DNA of 10,715 bases from NCBI RefSeq assembly GCF_007280555.1, contig NZ_VKDB01000048.1, positions 1 to 10,715 on the forward strand. Direction: 5' to 3'. Each line of letters starts with the position of its first letter. The stretch's first letter is position 1. The DNA comes from Deinococcus detaillensis. Its GTDB lineage: Bacteria > Deinococcota > Deinococci > Deinococcales > Deinococcaceae. This document shows positions 1 to 6,776 of this stretch, one piece after another. The translations under genes were made by a program, and so were the position numbers. The notes beneath the pieces are model-generated. The model ran no database searches, was not told where the DNA came from, and saw only the letters and a list, made by a program, of their open reading frames with translations.

Positions 1-154
1 CGGCCTTGAGATCTGGGAGCAGCCGATCAGCAGCGGCGCTCAGCGTCTGCCGACTGTCCGGCGTCAGAATTTCATCAAGGGTATTTTCTCGCACTGCGCC
101 GCCGATCAGAACAAGCAGCGCTGCGTCAGGATTCAAACCGCTTTGAAGTTGCAT
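1..154 (-). CDS. Partial unrecognised frame, possibly TetR-type C-terminal fragment
   Basis: A minus-strand frame is open from an ATG at 154 (or a GTG at 169) to the window edge, 51 codons. An in-frame TAG lies just upstream, so the frame cannot extend further in that direction. The peptide is Ala/Leu-rich and amphipathic, for example NPDAALLVLIGG near its start and LSAAADRLLPDLKA at the window edge. This weakly resembles the C-terminal helices of TetR/AcrR regulators. If so, the DNA-binding domain that should precede it is absent, and this would be a 5'-truncated remnant. It could equally be a chance open frame at the window edge. The resemblance is from memory and low confidence. Confidence 0.25.
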   Translation of the reverse strand, partial: MQLQSGLNPDAALLVLIGGAVRENTLDEILTPDSRQTLSAAADRLLPDLKA

Positions 155-362
155 GCTGCAAGCTGACACGGCTTGCGGCCACTACTGGCAAATTTAACCA
201 GCCAGAAACAGGTTCGGTCGAGCAGTTAGAACATCTCCTCGTTGTCGGGCACTGGTTCCCCACCCCTTTCGCCTGTCTTGCTCCACCGTGACCAGCTGAA
301 CACAACCCATCTACCCTCAGTCCGCGCCCTGCTGGACACCGTGGCCAAGCGACTCACTCTGG

Positions 363-393
363 CTGGAGGTGGCAACCCTGCTGCCACCTCCAG
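363..393. repeat. 12-bp perfect hairpin in intergenic DNA
   Basis: CTGGAGGTGGCA (363-374) and TGCCACCTCCAG (382-393) are perfect inverted repeats around a 7-nt loop. A second small dyad, GCAAAA-aga-TTTTGC, follows directly. On the plus strand the stem is followed after about 15 nt by a short T run, so it could act as a weak terminator. No gene clearly ends into it. Confidence 0.5.
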
Positions 394-570
394 GCGCAAA
401 AAGATTTTGCACCTGCGAGCCGAGGCATAGGCGCTGCTGGGCCTCCTACTGCTGGTTGAGCAGCTCGCCAAATCTGTTTCAGTTAAAGTTTTCTGCCAGG
501 CCGCACCGCTGCGCCTCAGTGGTGCCTGCGTCTGGACGTTTGCTTAAGACGCTTTAATAAATAAAGTGTT

Positions 571-600
571 TTGCTGTACATATTGCTTCGCTGCTAATTC
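571..600 (+). promoter_or_regulatory. Possible promoter of the DJ-1/ABM operon
   Basis: TTGCTG (571-576), an 18-bp spacer and TAATTC (595-600) resemble a sigma-70-type promoter. They sit in an AT-rich island (540-600) within otherwise GC-rich DNA. Transcription would begin at about 607, giving a very short leader before the ATG at 615. Other AT-rich hexamers in the same stretch could serve instead. Confidence 0.35.
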
Positions 601-614
601 CTATGGTGGGTGGC

Positions 615-1391
615 ATGAAAGAAAAAATCCTCGTCGTCATGTCCAGTGAATCCGCTCTACCCTTGCAAGGCGGACAGACACACACCACCGGCTTCTACCT
701 TAACGAGTTCGGCGTGCCCGCCCACCGCCTCGTACAGGAAGGCTACGACCTCACCGTCACCACGCCGCGCGGCAATCGTCCCCCGCTAGACCCGGGCAGC
801 GACGCCGCCAGTTTCTTCAAAGATGAGGCCGAGTACCAACAAATCAAGACCTTTGTCGACCAGACCCTGAGCGGCCCCATCATCAAGCTCTCCAATGCTG
901 CTGCGAACCTGGACGAGTATGTGGCCGTGTTCCTGCCTGGCGGGCACGCGCCCATGATTGAACTGATGCGTGATCCTGACCTGCGCCGCGTGCTGGCACA
1001 CTTTCATGCCCGCGCCCTCCCCACTGCCCTGATCTGCCACGCCCCCGTGGCGTTGCTGGCTGCGCAGGATGACGCCGCCACCTACCAGGACATCTTGCAG
1101 AGCGGCGGTACGCCGACGGCTCAGGCTTTCCTATACGATGGTTACAAGGCCACCGTGTTCAGCACGCCTGAAGAGAAGGAGGCCGAGAGCGGTTTTGAGG
1201 CCCCCATGCTGTACTACCCCGCTGACGCACTGACCGCCGCTGGAATGACCATCCAGAACGGCGCGAAATGGAGCAGCCACGTCACGCGCGACCGTGAACT
1301 GATCACTGGGCAAAATCCCATGAGCGACGAGGAGTTTGTAACGGTGTTCCTATCGGCCCTCAAGGAAAGCCCTATGGCGGCAGGCGCATGA
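615..1391 (+). CDS. DJ-1/PfpI family protein, Hsp31-like (type 1 glutamine amidotransferase-like fold)
   Basis: 258 aa from the ATG at 615. This start is preferred over the ATG four codons upstream (603) because a purine-rich GGTGGGTGG lies just before it. The N-terminus KEKILVVMS is the first beta strand of the DJ-1 fold. TGFYLNEF carries the conserved Glu (about E31), FLPGGHAP (about 107-113) is the oxyanion-loop region, and ICHAPVALL holds the nucleophile-elbow Cys141 followed by His142. These features fit the Hsp31-like branch, whose members include glutathione-independent glyoxalases (glyoxalase III), chaperones and deglycase-type proteins. Which activity applies cannot be read from sequence alone. 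The protein has no signal peptide, so it is presumably cytosolic. Its stop overlaps the start of the ABM gene (ATGA), implying co-translation and perhaps a joint role in reactive carbonyl or quinone stress (inference). The family call is secure; the substrate is unknown. Confidence 0.88.
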   Translation: MKEKILVVMSSESALPLQGGQTHTTGFYLNEFGVPAHRLVQEGYDLTVTTPRGNRPPLDPGSDAASFFKDEAEYQQIKTFVDQTLSGPIIKLSNAAANLDEYVAVFLPGGHAPMIELMRDPDLRRVLAHFHARALPTALICHAPVALLAAQDDAATYQDILQSGGTPTAQAFLYDGYKATVFSTPEEKEAESGFEAPMLYYPADALTAAGMTIQNGAKWSSHVTRDRELITGQNPMSDEEFVTVFLSALKESPMAAGA

Positions 1392-1711
1392 ACAGCGACG
1401 CCGCAACCGCATACGTCAACGTGCAGGCCATCATCGTTCCCAAACCCGAGTGTGCTGCGCAGGTCGAGCAGGAAATGCGTACTATGGTTCGGCACAGCCG
1501 TCAGGAAGAAGGCAACCTCCGCTACGACCTATTGCTTGAGGAGAAGGAGGGTGTGTTGCGCTTTCATGTCCAGGAGCGCTACCGCGATATGAAGGCCGTT
1601 GAGGCTCACCGCGCAAGTGCCCATTACCAGGCGTACCGCGCCAAAGCTGGCGACTGGTTCAGCGAGGCTCCGCAGGTCACGGTGCTCAATGATATAGACG
1701 TCGCTGGCTGA
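1388..1711 (+). CDS. ABM-domain protein, putative quinol monooxygenase (YgiN-like)
   Basis: 107 aa, the normal size for a single antibiotic-biosynthesis-monooxygenase (ABM) domain, a ferredoxin-like fold that usually works as a dimer without a cofactor. Visible family marks are the N-terminal strand VNVQAIIVPK, the EEGNLRYDL motif (about 39-47), the core strand RFHVQERYRD and the HRASAHYQAY helix. Relatives such as YgiN oxidise hydroquinones, while others are heme or polyketide monooxygenases. The heme-degrading Asn/Trp pattern is not obvious, so the quinol type is more likely. The ATG overlaps the DJ-1-like gene's stop by 4 nt, so the pair forms one operon. After the stop there are about 125 bp of unassigned DNA before the IS6 left end. 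The domain call is confident; the substrate is inferred. Confidence 0.82.
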   Translation: MNSDAATAYVNVQAIIVPKPECAAQVEQEMRTMVRHSRQEEGNLRYDLLLEEKEGVLRFHVQERYRDMKAVEAHRASAHYQAYRAKAGDWFSEAPQVTVLNDIDVAG

Positions 1712-1838
1712 TTTTAAATCTTGTTGTGTGCGAGATCTGAGCTGTGAGAACGTTCCATCTTGCGCTCGGCAACGATGCTTTTGGACCGTCGTCAGTTCTC
1801 GCGACAGGTGTCGAACTGGGGTATACCTCAACTGTGCG

Positions 1839-1856
1839 GGTTCTGGCAAGTTGTTG
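1839..1856 (+). repeat. IS6 left terminal inverted repeat
   Basis: GGTTCTGGCAAGTTGTTG matches the reverse complement of 2706-2723 at 18 of 18 positions. The match stops at 1838 and 1857, so the outer boundary is well defined. Confidence 0.9.
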
Positions 1857-2067
1857 GCGTAGGGTGAAGCCATGCTGACCGGCCAGAAACTTCCAGGATA
1901 CCGATTCCCGCTTTCAGTTATCGGTCATACCGTCTGGCTTTACCACCGATATGCCCTGAGTTACCGGGATGTCGAGGAACTGTTGTTCGAGCGCGGTATT
2001 GACGTCTCCCGCGAGTCTACCCGCACCTGGTGCATCAATTTCAGTAGTGAGTTTGCTCAGAACTTAC

Positions 2068-2100
2068 GCCACCGGGAACCCCGCCGGGGTTCCCGGTGGC
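2068..2100. repeat. 15-bp perfect hairpin inside the IS6 transposase reading frame
   Basis: GCCACCGGGAACCCC (2068-2082) pairs perfectly with GGGGTTCCCGGTGGC (2086-2100) around a 3-nt loop. It encodes the REPRRGSRW segment just before the first catalytic Asp. The coding constraint in this family probably explains part of the dyad, but the synonymous choices also fit perfect pairing. Confidence 0.75.
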
Positions 2101-2389
2101 ATCTCGATAAAATGCACGTGGTCGTGGGTGGAGTGACCCACTGGCCTTGGACAGCGATTGACGAACACGGGGCCGTGCTTGACGTGCTGCTCCAGCGCCA
2201 CCGAGACACAGACGCAGCACGGTCTTTCTTTCAGCGACTGTTGGGCGAATATGACGTTCCAGACACAGTCTGCACGGATAAGCTGGCGAGTTATGGGGCG
2301 GGCATCCGCGCCGCAAACTTCCGATCCTGGAGGATATCGATCACCAGCAGGCGATCTCAACCGCCCGGTGCAACAACTTGATTGAGCAG

Positions 2390-2418
2390 CGGGCAGGCGT
2401 CCGTTCTGTCCAAGACAG
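2390..2418. repeat. Short insertion 1 in the IS6 transposase (29 bp)
   Basis: Removing these 29 bases rejoins IEQ to SHLPTQ, the expected family sequence, so this is an insertion. It follows a CAG and ends in CAG, a possible 3-bp duplication. It begins CGGGCAGGCGTC and ends GTTCTGTCCAAGACAG, and both parts recur in insertion 2 at 2514-2553. Confidence 0.6.
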
Positions 2419-2513
2419 TCTCATCTACCTACACAAGGTCAGGAACGAGGCTAACTGGGATTTTGGTAAGTCAAACGGATCCAAGGATTTCTCGACATGC
2501 ACGCGAGAATCAG

Positions 2514-2553
2514 CGGGCAAGCGTCGTCATCGGCGCTGTTCTGCCTAAGATAC
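2514..2553. repeat. Short insertion 2 in the IS6 transposase (40 bp)
   Basis: Removing these 40 bases restores the reading ARIS-NLH expected for the family. The insertion follows a CAG, like insertion 1, and begins CGGGCAAGCGTC. It ends with GTTCTGCCTAAGATAC, so start and end resemble insertion 1, with about 11 extra bases in the middle. Confidence 0.6.
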
Positions 2554-2643
2554 CAATCTTCACGGCTCTACCCGCTCGACCATCCCCGCTCACGACCGAC
2601 GATCTTTTCTAAGAACCGCACTGCGAAGCTGGAAGGACGTCGT

Positions 2644-2678
2644 GCAGCAGGTGGCCTGAAGTTCAGGCCACCTGCTGC
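2644..2678. terminator. 17-bp perfect inverted repeat; possible bidirectional terminator
   Basis: GCAGCAGGTGGCCTGAA (2644-2660) and TTCAGGCCACCTGCTGC (2662-2678) are perfect inverted repeats around one central base. The left arm contains the transposase stop codon. The dyad also lies 67 bp beyond the stop of the minus-strand hydroxyproline operon, so it could end transcription from both sides. Neither side has a T tract, so the terminator role is inferred from position and stem strength. Confidence 0.5.
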
Positions 2679-2705
2679 CGCTGCTCCTCGGGTCTACCTT
2701 GTCAG

Positions 2706-2723
2706 CAACAACTTGCCAGAACC
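2706..2723 (-). repeat. IS6 right terminal inverted repeat
   Basis: CAACAACTTGCCAGAACC is the exact reverse complement of 1839-1856 and marks the outer right boundary of the element. Confidence 0.9.
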
Positions 2724-2744
2724 TTCAGAACAGCATTGCCGCCC

Positions 2745-4268
2745 TCAGCGCGTCCGTTCGCCGTCCACCAGACGCCAGATGTCGTATGGATTGCCGTCCT
2801 GCAACTCAGGCGGCAGGGCACGGTCAGGAAAGTCCTGATGCGCGCGCAGACGGGCAAAACGCTCGATGGCGAGGCTTCCCACGCTGGTGCTGCGCCCGCC
2901 GTCGCTGGTGGCCGGGAAGGGGCCGCCGTGAACCATCGCATGGCCGACTTCTACTCCGGTTGGAAAGCCGTTCAGCACCAGTCGCCCGGCCCGCTGTCCC
3001 ATGACGTGCAACAGGTCAGAAAGATCGTCCAGTTCGTCGTTGGTGGCGTGCAGGCTGGCAGTCAACTGGCCTTCCAGGCCGGCCAGCACAGGCATGACCT
3101 CTTCCAGGCGGTCATAGCGCACCGCAATGCTCAGAGGGCCAAAGACTTCATCGGCCAGATCGGAGGTAAAAGCGGCAATGGGAACGCTGAGAAGCTGGGG
3201 CTGCGCGCCCTGCTCCGGCTCCGAACCCTGGGTTACAGGCTGAACGCCCGCCGCTGCGAGATGCTCGGCTGCGCCCTTCTGGTAGGCGTTCAGAATGCCG
3301 CCCGTGAGCAGGGTACAGGCTGGAGTGGCATCCAGTTTCGCCGCCACCTGTTCCAGGAAGGCGTCGCCCGCCTCGTCCACTGGAACGAACAGCAGCCCCG
3401 GCTGGGTGCAGAGCTGGCCGCCCGAGCCGCTGATGCTGGTGGCCAGTCCACCCGCCAGCGCCGCGCCGCCCCTGTCAATGGCCGCCGCCGTGAACACGCT
3501 GGGATTGACGCTGCTCATCTCGGCGTAGACGGGAATCGGCACCTCGCGGGCCTGAGCAGCGGCCACGATGGCCAGCCCACCCGTACGGGAGCCGGTGAAG
3601 CCGACGGCGTGAATCTCAGGGTGTTGAACCAGTTGTATGCCCAGTTCGTAGCCGTCCTCGTAGACGATGCCGAAGACGCCTGTACTCAGTTCACATTGCG
3701 CCGCCGCCTCACAGATGGCCGCTGCCGCCAACTCGGAGGTGGCCGGGTGCGCCGGGTGCGCCTTGACTACCACCGGACACCCTGCCGCCAGCGCGGAAGC
3801 GGTATCGCCCCCGGCCACGCTGAAGGCCAGCGGGAAGTTGCTGGCCCCGAAGACTGCCACTGGCCCCAGCGCCACTCGCATGCTGCGGACATCCGGTTTG
3901 GGGACTGGCCTGCGGGCCGGATCGCCGTGATCAATGCGTGCGTCCACCCATGAGCCGTCCGCCGCCACCCGCGCGAACAGGCGAAGCTGGTTGGCGGTGC
4001 GGCTCACCTCGCCGCGCAGTCGGGGTTCAGGCAGGCCGGTTTCTCCCATCGCCGCTTCAATAAGCGCGTCGGCCCGCGCCTCGATTGCGGCGGCGGCGGC
4101 GTTGAGGAAGTCAGCCCGCTGTGTGGGCGAACTGGTAGCAAAGCTCCGCGCCGCATCCTTCGCTGCCGCTACCAGCGACTCCAGTTCCTCTGGTGTTGTG
4201 ACCTTGAATGCTGGAGCCAGCGGCTGCCCCGTCGCTGGATTCGTCGCCTGGAAGGTGCGGCCGGTCAT
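2745..4268 (-). CDS. 2-oxoglutarate (alpha-ketoglutarate) semialdehyde dehydrogenase
   Basis: 507 aa, a full-length aldehyde dehydrogenase. It oxidises 2-oxoglutarate semialdehyde to 2-oxoglutarate with NAD(P)+, the last step of hydroxyproline breakdown, presumably in the cytosol. Key residues are visible: Asn144 in FGASNFPLAFS, Lys169 in VVVKAHPAHP, the GFTGSRTGG nucleotide loop (223-231), Glu250 in YAEMSSVNPSVF, and the catalytic Cys287 in GSGGQLCTQPG. The EMSSVNP variant (instead of ELGG) and the C-terminal NPYDIWRLVDGERTR match what I recall of the hydroxyproline-pathway (type III) semialdehyde dehydrogenases. The ATG overlaps the deaminase stop by 4 nt, so it is last in the operon. Its stop is 21 bp from the IS6 end, yet the C-terminus appears complete. 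The assignment to this substrate rests on both motifs and gene context. Confidence 0.9.
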   Translation of the reverse strand: MTGRTFQATNPATGQPLAPAFKVTTPEELESLVAAAKDAARSFATSSPTQRADFLNAAAAAIEARADALIEAAMGETGLPEPRLRGEVSRTANQLRLFARVAADGSWVDARIDHGDPARRPVPKPDVRSMRVALGPVAVFGASNFPLAFSVAGGDTASALAAGCPVVVKAHPAHPATSELAAAAICEAAAQCELSTGVFGIVYEDGYELGIQLVQHPEIHAVGFTGSRTGGLAIVAAAQAREVPIPVYAEMSSVNPSVFTAAAIDRGGAALAGGLATSISGSGGQLCTQPGLLFVPVDEAGDAFLEQVAAKLDATPACTLLTGGILNAYQKGAAEHLAAAGVQPVTQGSEPEQGAQPQLLSVPIAAFTSDLADEVFGPLSIAVRYDRLEEVMPVLAGLEGQLTASLHATNDELDDLSDLLHVMGQRAGRLVLNGFPTGVEVGHAMVHGGPFPATSDGGRSTSVGSLAIERFARLRAHQDFPDRALPPELQDGNPYDIWRLVDGERTR

Positions 4269-5182
4269 GACCCAACCCCTGCAGGCACGCGCCCGGACGC
4301 AGCCTCAATGACGGCGCGTACTTCGGCCTTCTCTGCGTCTGTGAGTTCCAGCCGGGGGGCGCGGACGCGGGCGCTGCCATGCCCGGTTTCTTCCTGCACG
4401 AACTTGATCAGCTGCACGAATTTGTTCACCACGTCCAGACGCAGCAGCGGCAGGAACCAGCGGTACAGTTCAGCGGCTTCCTTTGTTTTGCCGTCACGCG
4501 CCAACTCGAACAGGCGCACACTTTCGGCGGGGTAGGCGTTGATCAGGCCCGCGATCCAGCCTGTTGCGCCCGCCGCCACACCTTCCATGATGGCGTCATC
4601 CAGACCCACCAGAATATCCACCGACTCAGGCAGCACGGCACGCAGGGCAGTTATGCGGCGCACGTCCCCGCTGCTTTCCTTGACGCCCAGTAGGTTGGCA
4701 TGCTCTCCGGCCAGCTCGGCGATCTGCGGGGCCAGGAAATCGGTACGGTACGCGCCGGGGTTGTTGTACAGGATCACGGGCAGCTCGGTGGCCCCCACCA
4801 GCGCGGTCATGTGCGCCTTCATCTCGCGCCAGTCACTGGTATAGACATAAGGCGGCAGCGCCATCAGGCCGCCGCAGCCCACATCCCGCGCTGCTTGGGC
4901 CAGCCGCACCCCGCCCGCCGTGCTGAGACTGGCGATGCCGGGAATCACCGGCTTGCCGTCCAGGGCATCCACCAGGGTTTCCAGTACCGCCATCTTCTCG
5001 TCCATTTCCAGCGTGTTGGTCTCGCCCAGCGAACCCAGCGGAATCATGCCGTCGCACCCGGCGGCCATCATCCAGCGGGCGTGTTCGCGCAGGAAGCCGT
5101 GATCCACGCTGCCATCGGCATTAAAAGGCGTGGTGATGGCAGGAAAAACGCCGCGGAAGGAATAGGAGGTGGAGTGGGTCAT
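4265..5182 (-). CDS. Pyrroline-4-hydroxy-2-carboxylate deaminase (DapA/N-acetylneuraminate lyase family)
   Basis: 305 aa with a TIM-barrel class I aldolase fold. The predicted reaction is deamination and dehydration of delta1-pyrroline-4-hydroxy-2-carboxylate to 2-oxoglutarate semialdehyde. Visible family features are GVFPAITTPFNADGSVD (11-27), the GSLGE substrate-loop motif (50-54, where DapA has GTTGE), Tyr139 in ILYNNPG, and the Schiff-base Lys168 in LLGVKESSGD. DapA itself is less likely because of the GSLGE variant and the neighbours, which are hydroxyproline genes rather than lysine genes. A strong Shine-Dalgarno, AAAGGAG (5190-5196), sits 7 nt before the ATG. A 51-bp gap separates it from the dehydrogenase subunit gene upstream, the only non-overlapping junction in the operon. 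Confidence 0.88.
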   Translation of the reverse strand: MTHSTSYSFRGVFPAITTPFNADGSVDHGFLREHARWMMAAGCDGMIPLGSLGETNTLEMDEKMAVLETLVDALDGKPVIPGIASLSTAGGVRLAQAARDVGCGGLMALPPYVYTSDWREMKAHMTALVGATELPVILYNNPGAYRTDFLAPQIAELAGEHANLLGVKESSGDVRRITALRAVLPESVDILVGLDDAIMEGVAAGATGWIAGLINAYPAESVRLFELARDGKTKEAAELYRWFLPLLRLDVVNKFVQLIKFVQEETGHGSARVRAPRLELTDAEKAEVRAVIEAASGRVPAGVGS

Positions 5183-5233
5183 GGTGTGGCTCCTTTGAAT
5201 GAGAGGTTTGAGTATCTGAAGACCTTTGAGTGG

Positions 5234-6517
5234 TTACGGTGGACTGAGAGTGATAGGTTCGTCCAGCAACTGGGCCAGCGGCAAAGGCACCAGCGGAGCG
5301 CGCACGCCCTCAAACCGCCAGCCGTACAGGGTCTCGCACGCGGGGCCGCAAACCCGGCCCTGGCACGCGCCCATGCCGCAGCGGGTCTGGAGCTTGGCCG
5401 CTGTCCAGCCCGCGAAGCCGCGCAACTCGCCGTGCCGCACGTCCTCGCAGCGGCAGACGATGGTTGTGGGCAATGGAGTGGGCAGGCGTTTCGGGCGCAA
5501 CGCGAACGAGCGTTCCAGCGTGGCCTGAAAGCGGCGTTGAATTTCGGCGCGGCGTGGGGCATCACGTAAACGCTCGATCTGACCGCTGGCAGCGCACCCG
5601 GCCACGAAACCCTCCAGCAAAGCTCCGTCCACGCCACCGATGCTGCAAACTTCCCCGGCGGCGTAGACCCCCTGAATGCTCGTCGCCTGCCAGACGTTGA
5701 CCTGCACCGCACCTGTGCCATCCAGGGCGCAGCCCAGCAACGCCGCCACGCGGGTTTCTGGCACCAGCCCAAAGCCCACCGCCAGGTAGTCGCAGTCCAG
5801 CGTGATCTCGCGCCGCCCACGCCGCAGGGTGACGCTCTGGAGCTGATTCTGCCCACTGGCCCGCACCACAGCGCAGTCGGCCCAGTACGGCACGCCCAGC
5901 AATCTAGCGGCCAGTGCCCATGCTTCACGGGATTTGCCGGGCAGCCGCGCCGCCGCCATGCCGAACGCGGCCACACCAGGCAAACCCGCCTGTTCCGCCA
6001 CGGCCAGCACCCGCGCCCCTTTTTGCCGCAGGCCTGCTGCCACCGCCAGCAGCAGCGGCCCCGATCCAGCCACCACCACCCGCTTGCCGCGCACGTCCAG
6101 GCCGCCCTTGCTCATGGCCTGCAAGCCACCTGCGCCGAAGACTCCGGGCAGGATCCAGCCGTCGAAGGGCAGGAAGCGTTCGGTGGCCCCGGTGGTGAGA
6201 ATCACCCGTTCAGCGTGAATCTGGCGCAGTCCAGCCGCAGTGGTCACCGTCAGCGTGTGCGCCCGCTCCCGCGTTTCTGCGGCCATCACTTCCGCGCCAC
6301 TCATCACGGTGATTCCAGGATGGGAGGCCACATCGCGCAACAAGTCGCCCGCCGTCCCCTTCTGTCCCGCTACCGCGCCGCGCCAGATTTGACCACCTGA
6401 ACCCGGCTGGGCGTCCAGCAGCAGCGCCCGCAACCCACCCTCGGCGGCAGTCCGCGCGGCCATCAATCCAGCGGGGCCAGCGCCCACCACCACGGCGTCC
6501 CAGGCCTCAGAATTCAC
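5234..6517 (-). CDS. D-hydroxyproline dehydrogenase, FAD/NAD-binding subunit with C-terminal Cys-rich domain
   Basis: 427 aa. An N-terminal Rossmann motif VVVGAGPAGLMA (9-20) binds FAD, and a second dinucleotide motif VVVAGSGPLLLA (147-158) suggests an NAD(P)-type fold. YAAGEVCSIGG (285-295) is the second FAD contact. The C-terminal segment TIVCRCEDV plus CGMGACQGRVC (Cys 355, 357, 380, 385, 390, 394) is the BFD-like [2Fe-2S] module seen in SoxA-type and hydroxyproline/proline dehydrogenase subunits. With the DAO-like and small ferredoxin-like subunits next door it should form a heterotrimeric membrane-peripheral or soluble dye-linked dehydrogenase that oxidises cis-4-hydroxy-D-proline (family knowledge plus context). 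The start is GTG, supported by GGAGGT (6523-6528) 5 nt upstream. It overlaps the small subunit gene by 11 nt. Confidence 0.87.
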   Translation of the reverse strand: MNSEAWDAVVVGAGPAGLMAARTAAEGGLRALLLDAQPGSGGQIWRGAVAGQKGTAGDLLRDVASHPGITVMSGAEVMAAETRERAHTLTVTTAAGLRQIHAERVILTTGATERFLPFDGWILPGVFGAGGLQAMSKGGLDVRGKRVVVAGSGPLLLAVAAGLRQKGARVLAVAEQAGLPGVAAFGMAAARLPGKSREAWALAARLLGVPYWADCAVVRASGQNQLQSVTLRRGRREITLDCDYLAVGFGLVPETRVAALLGCALDGTGAVQVNVWQATSIQGVYAAGEVCSIGGVDGALLEGFVAGCAASGQIERLRDAPRRAEIQRRFQATLERSFALRPKRLPTPLPTTIVCRCEDVRHGELRGFAGWTAAKLQTRCGMGACQGRVCGPACETLYGWRFEGVRAPLVPLPLAQLLDEPITLSPP

Positions 6518-6776
6518 GGGCTACCTCCAGCAGTCGGCGGACATTCTGACCGTCCCGCGCAGGCGTCAGGCAGGTCCGTACCAACAGCCCATCCACCACG
6601 GCGCGGCATTCATAACAGCTTCCCATGCCGCACAGCGCCCCACGCGGCTCACCGCTCAGGCTGTGGCGCAGCGGCGAGAGGCCAGCGTTCTGGAGGGCGG
6701 CCAGCACCGTGATTCCGGGCGCAACCGTGACCCGCCTCCCGTCCAATGTCAACACAGCCAGCGTCGGCTCAGGCAT
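6507..6776 (-). CDS. D-hydroxyproline dehydrogenase, small [2Fe-2S] subunit
   Basis: 89 aa, a minimal ferredoxin-like subunit (Fer2_4 type). The Cys pattern is C49-x4-C54-x2-C57-x11-C69 in ALCGMGSCYECR and VRTC, the plant-type [2Fe-2S] spacing. The first 20 residues give the beta hairpin LAVLTLDGRRVTVAPG. It would carry electrons between the flavins of the two large subunits. The frame is open further upstream, but the ATG at 6776 is the right start because it gives the family length and sits in an 8-nt overlap with the DAO-like gene's stop. It also overlaps the next gene by 11 nt, so the three subunits are translationally linked, which fits a fixed stoichiometry. Confidence 0.87.
   Translation of the reverse strand: MPEPTLAVLTLDGRRVTVAPGITVLAALQNAGLSPLRHSLSGEPRGALCGMGSCYECRAVVDGLLVRTCLTPARDGQNVRRLLEVAREF

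Larger units (their letters stand above)
155..614. other. Region without a convincing gene
   Basis: About 460 bp with no frame I can identify. A plus-strand frame from 242 is open to a TAG at 428-430 and continues in the same phase to a TAA near 544. Its product is Leu/Ala/Arg-rich and I do not recognise it, so it may be a decayed gene or chance. The region also contains the hairpin at 363-393 and becomes distinctly AT-rich from about 540, just before the next operon. Confidence 0.5.
1872..2659 (+). pseudogene. IS6-family DDE transposase, disrupted
   Basis: The N-terminus is normal for the family: MLTGQKLPGYRFPLSVIG, then VWLYHRYALSYRDVEELL. RWHLDKM holds the first catalytic Asp (D79) and VCTDKLASYG the second (D136). 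After about codon 148 the frame is lost by a small indel near 2315. The family sequence resumes in another frame as LPILEDIDHQQ and RCNNLIEQ, whose Glu (2384-2386) completes the DDE triad. A 29-bp insertion (2390-2418) is followed by SHLPTQGQER, a TAA (2452), LGFW, a TAA (2467), and VKRIQGFLDMHARIS. A 40-bp insertion (2514-2553) then precedes NLHGSTRS and SFLRTALRSWKDVVQQVA, ending at TGA 2657-2659. The insertion lengths exactly explain the frame changes. All three catalytic residues are still readable, but no functional protein can be made. Confidence 0.88.
1839..2723 (+). mobile_element. IS6-family insertion sequence, full-length but inactive
   Basis: 885 bp bounded by perfect 18-bp terminal inverted repeats. 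GGTTCTGGCAAGTTGTTG begins at 1839, and its reverse complement ends at 2723. The GGTTCTG start resembles IS6/IS257-type ends. The element contains one transposase reading frame, disrupted as described separately. The flanking octamers (ACTGTGCG on the left, TTCAGAAC on the right) do not match, so no 8-bp target duplication survives. This suggests recombination, a deletion next to the element, or simple age. The right end lies 21 bp past the stop codon of the semialdehyde dehydrogenase gene. Confidence 0.85.

Noticed and set aside
603..614. Earlier ATG (603) for the DJ-1-like protein
   Set aside because: It lacks a Shine-Dalgarno and adds four residues before the conserved first beta strand; the GGTGGGTGG just before 615 supports the later start.
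2736..3953. Long plus-strand open frame (about 405 codons) opposite the semialdehyde dehydrogenase
   Set aside because: It is antisense to a gene with all catalytic motifs, its translation is Arg/Gln/Gly-rich with no recognisable domain, and such shadows are normal in GC-rich DNA.
4265..5182. Lysine-pathway dihydrodipicolinate synthase (dapA)
   Set aside because: The substrate-loop motif is GSLGE rather than GTTGE and the operon is a hydroxyproline pathway, so the deaminase call fits better.
4700..5569. Plus-strand frame of about 290 codons spanning the deaminase/dehydrogenase junction
   Set aside because: It crosses two real minus-strand genes, has low-complexity His/Arg/Ala composition and no motif.
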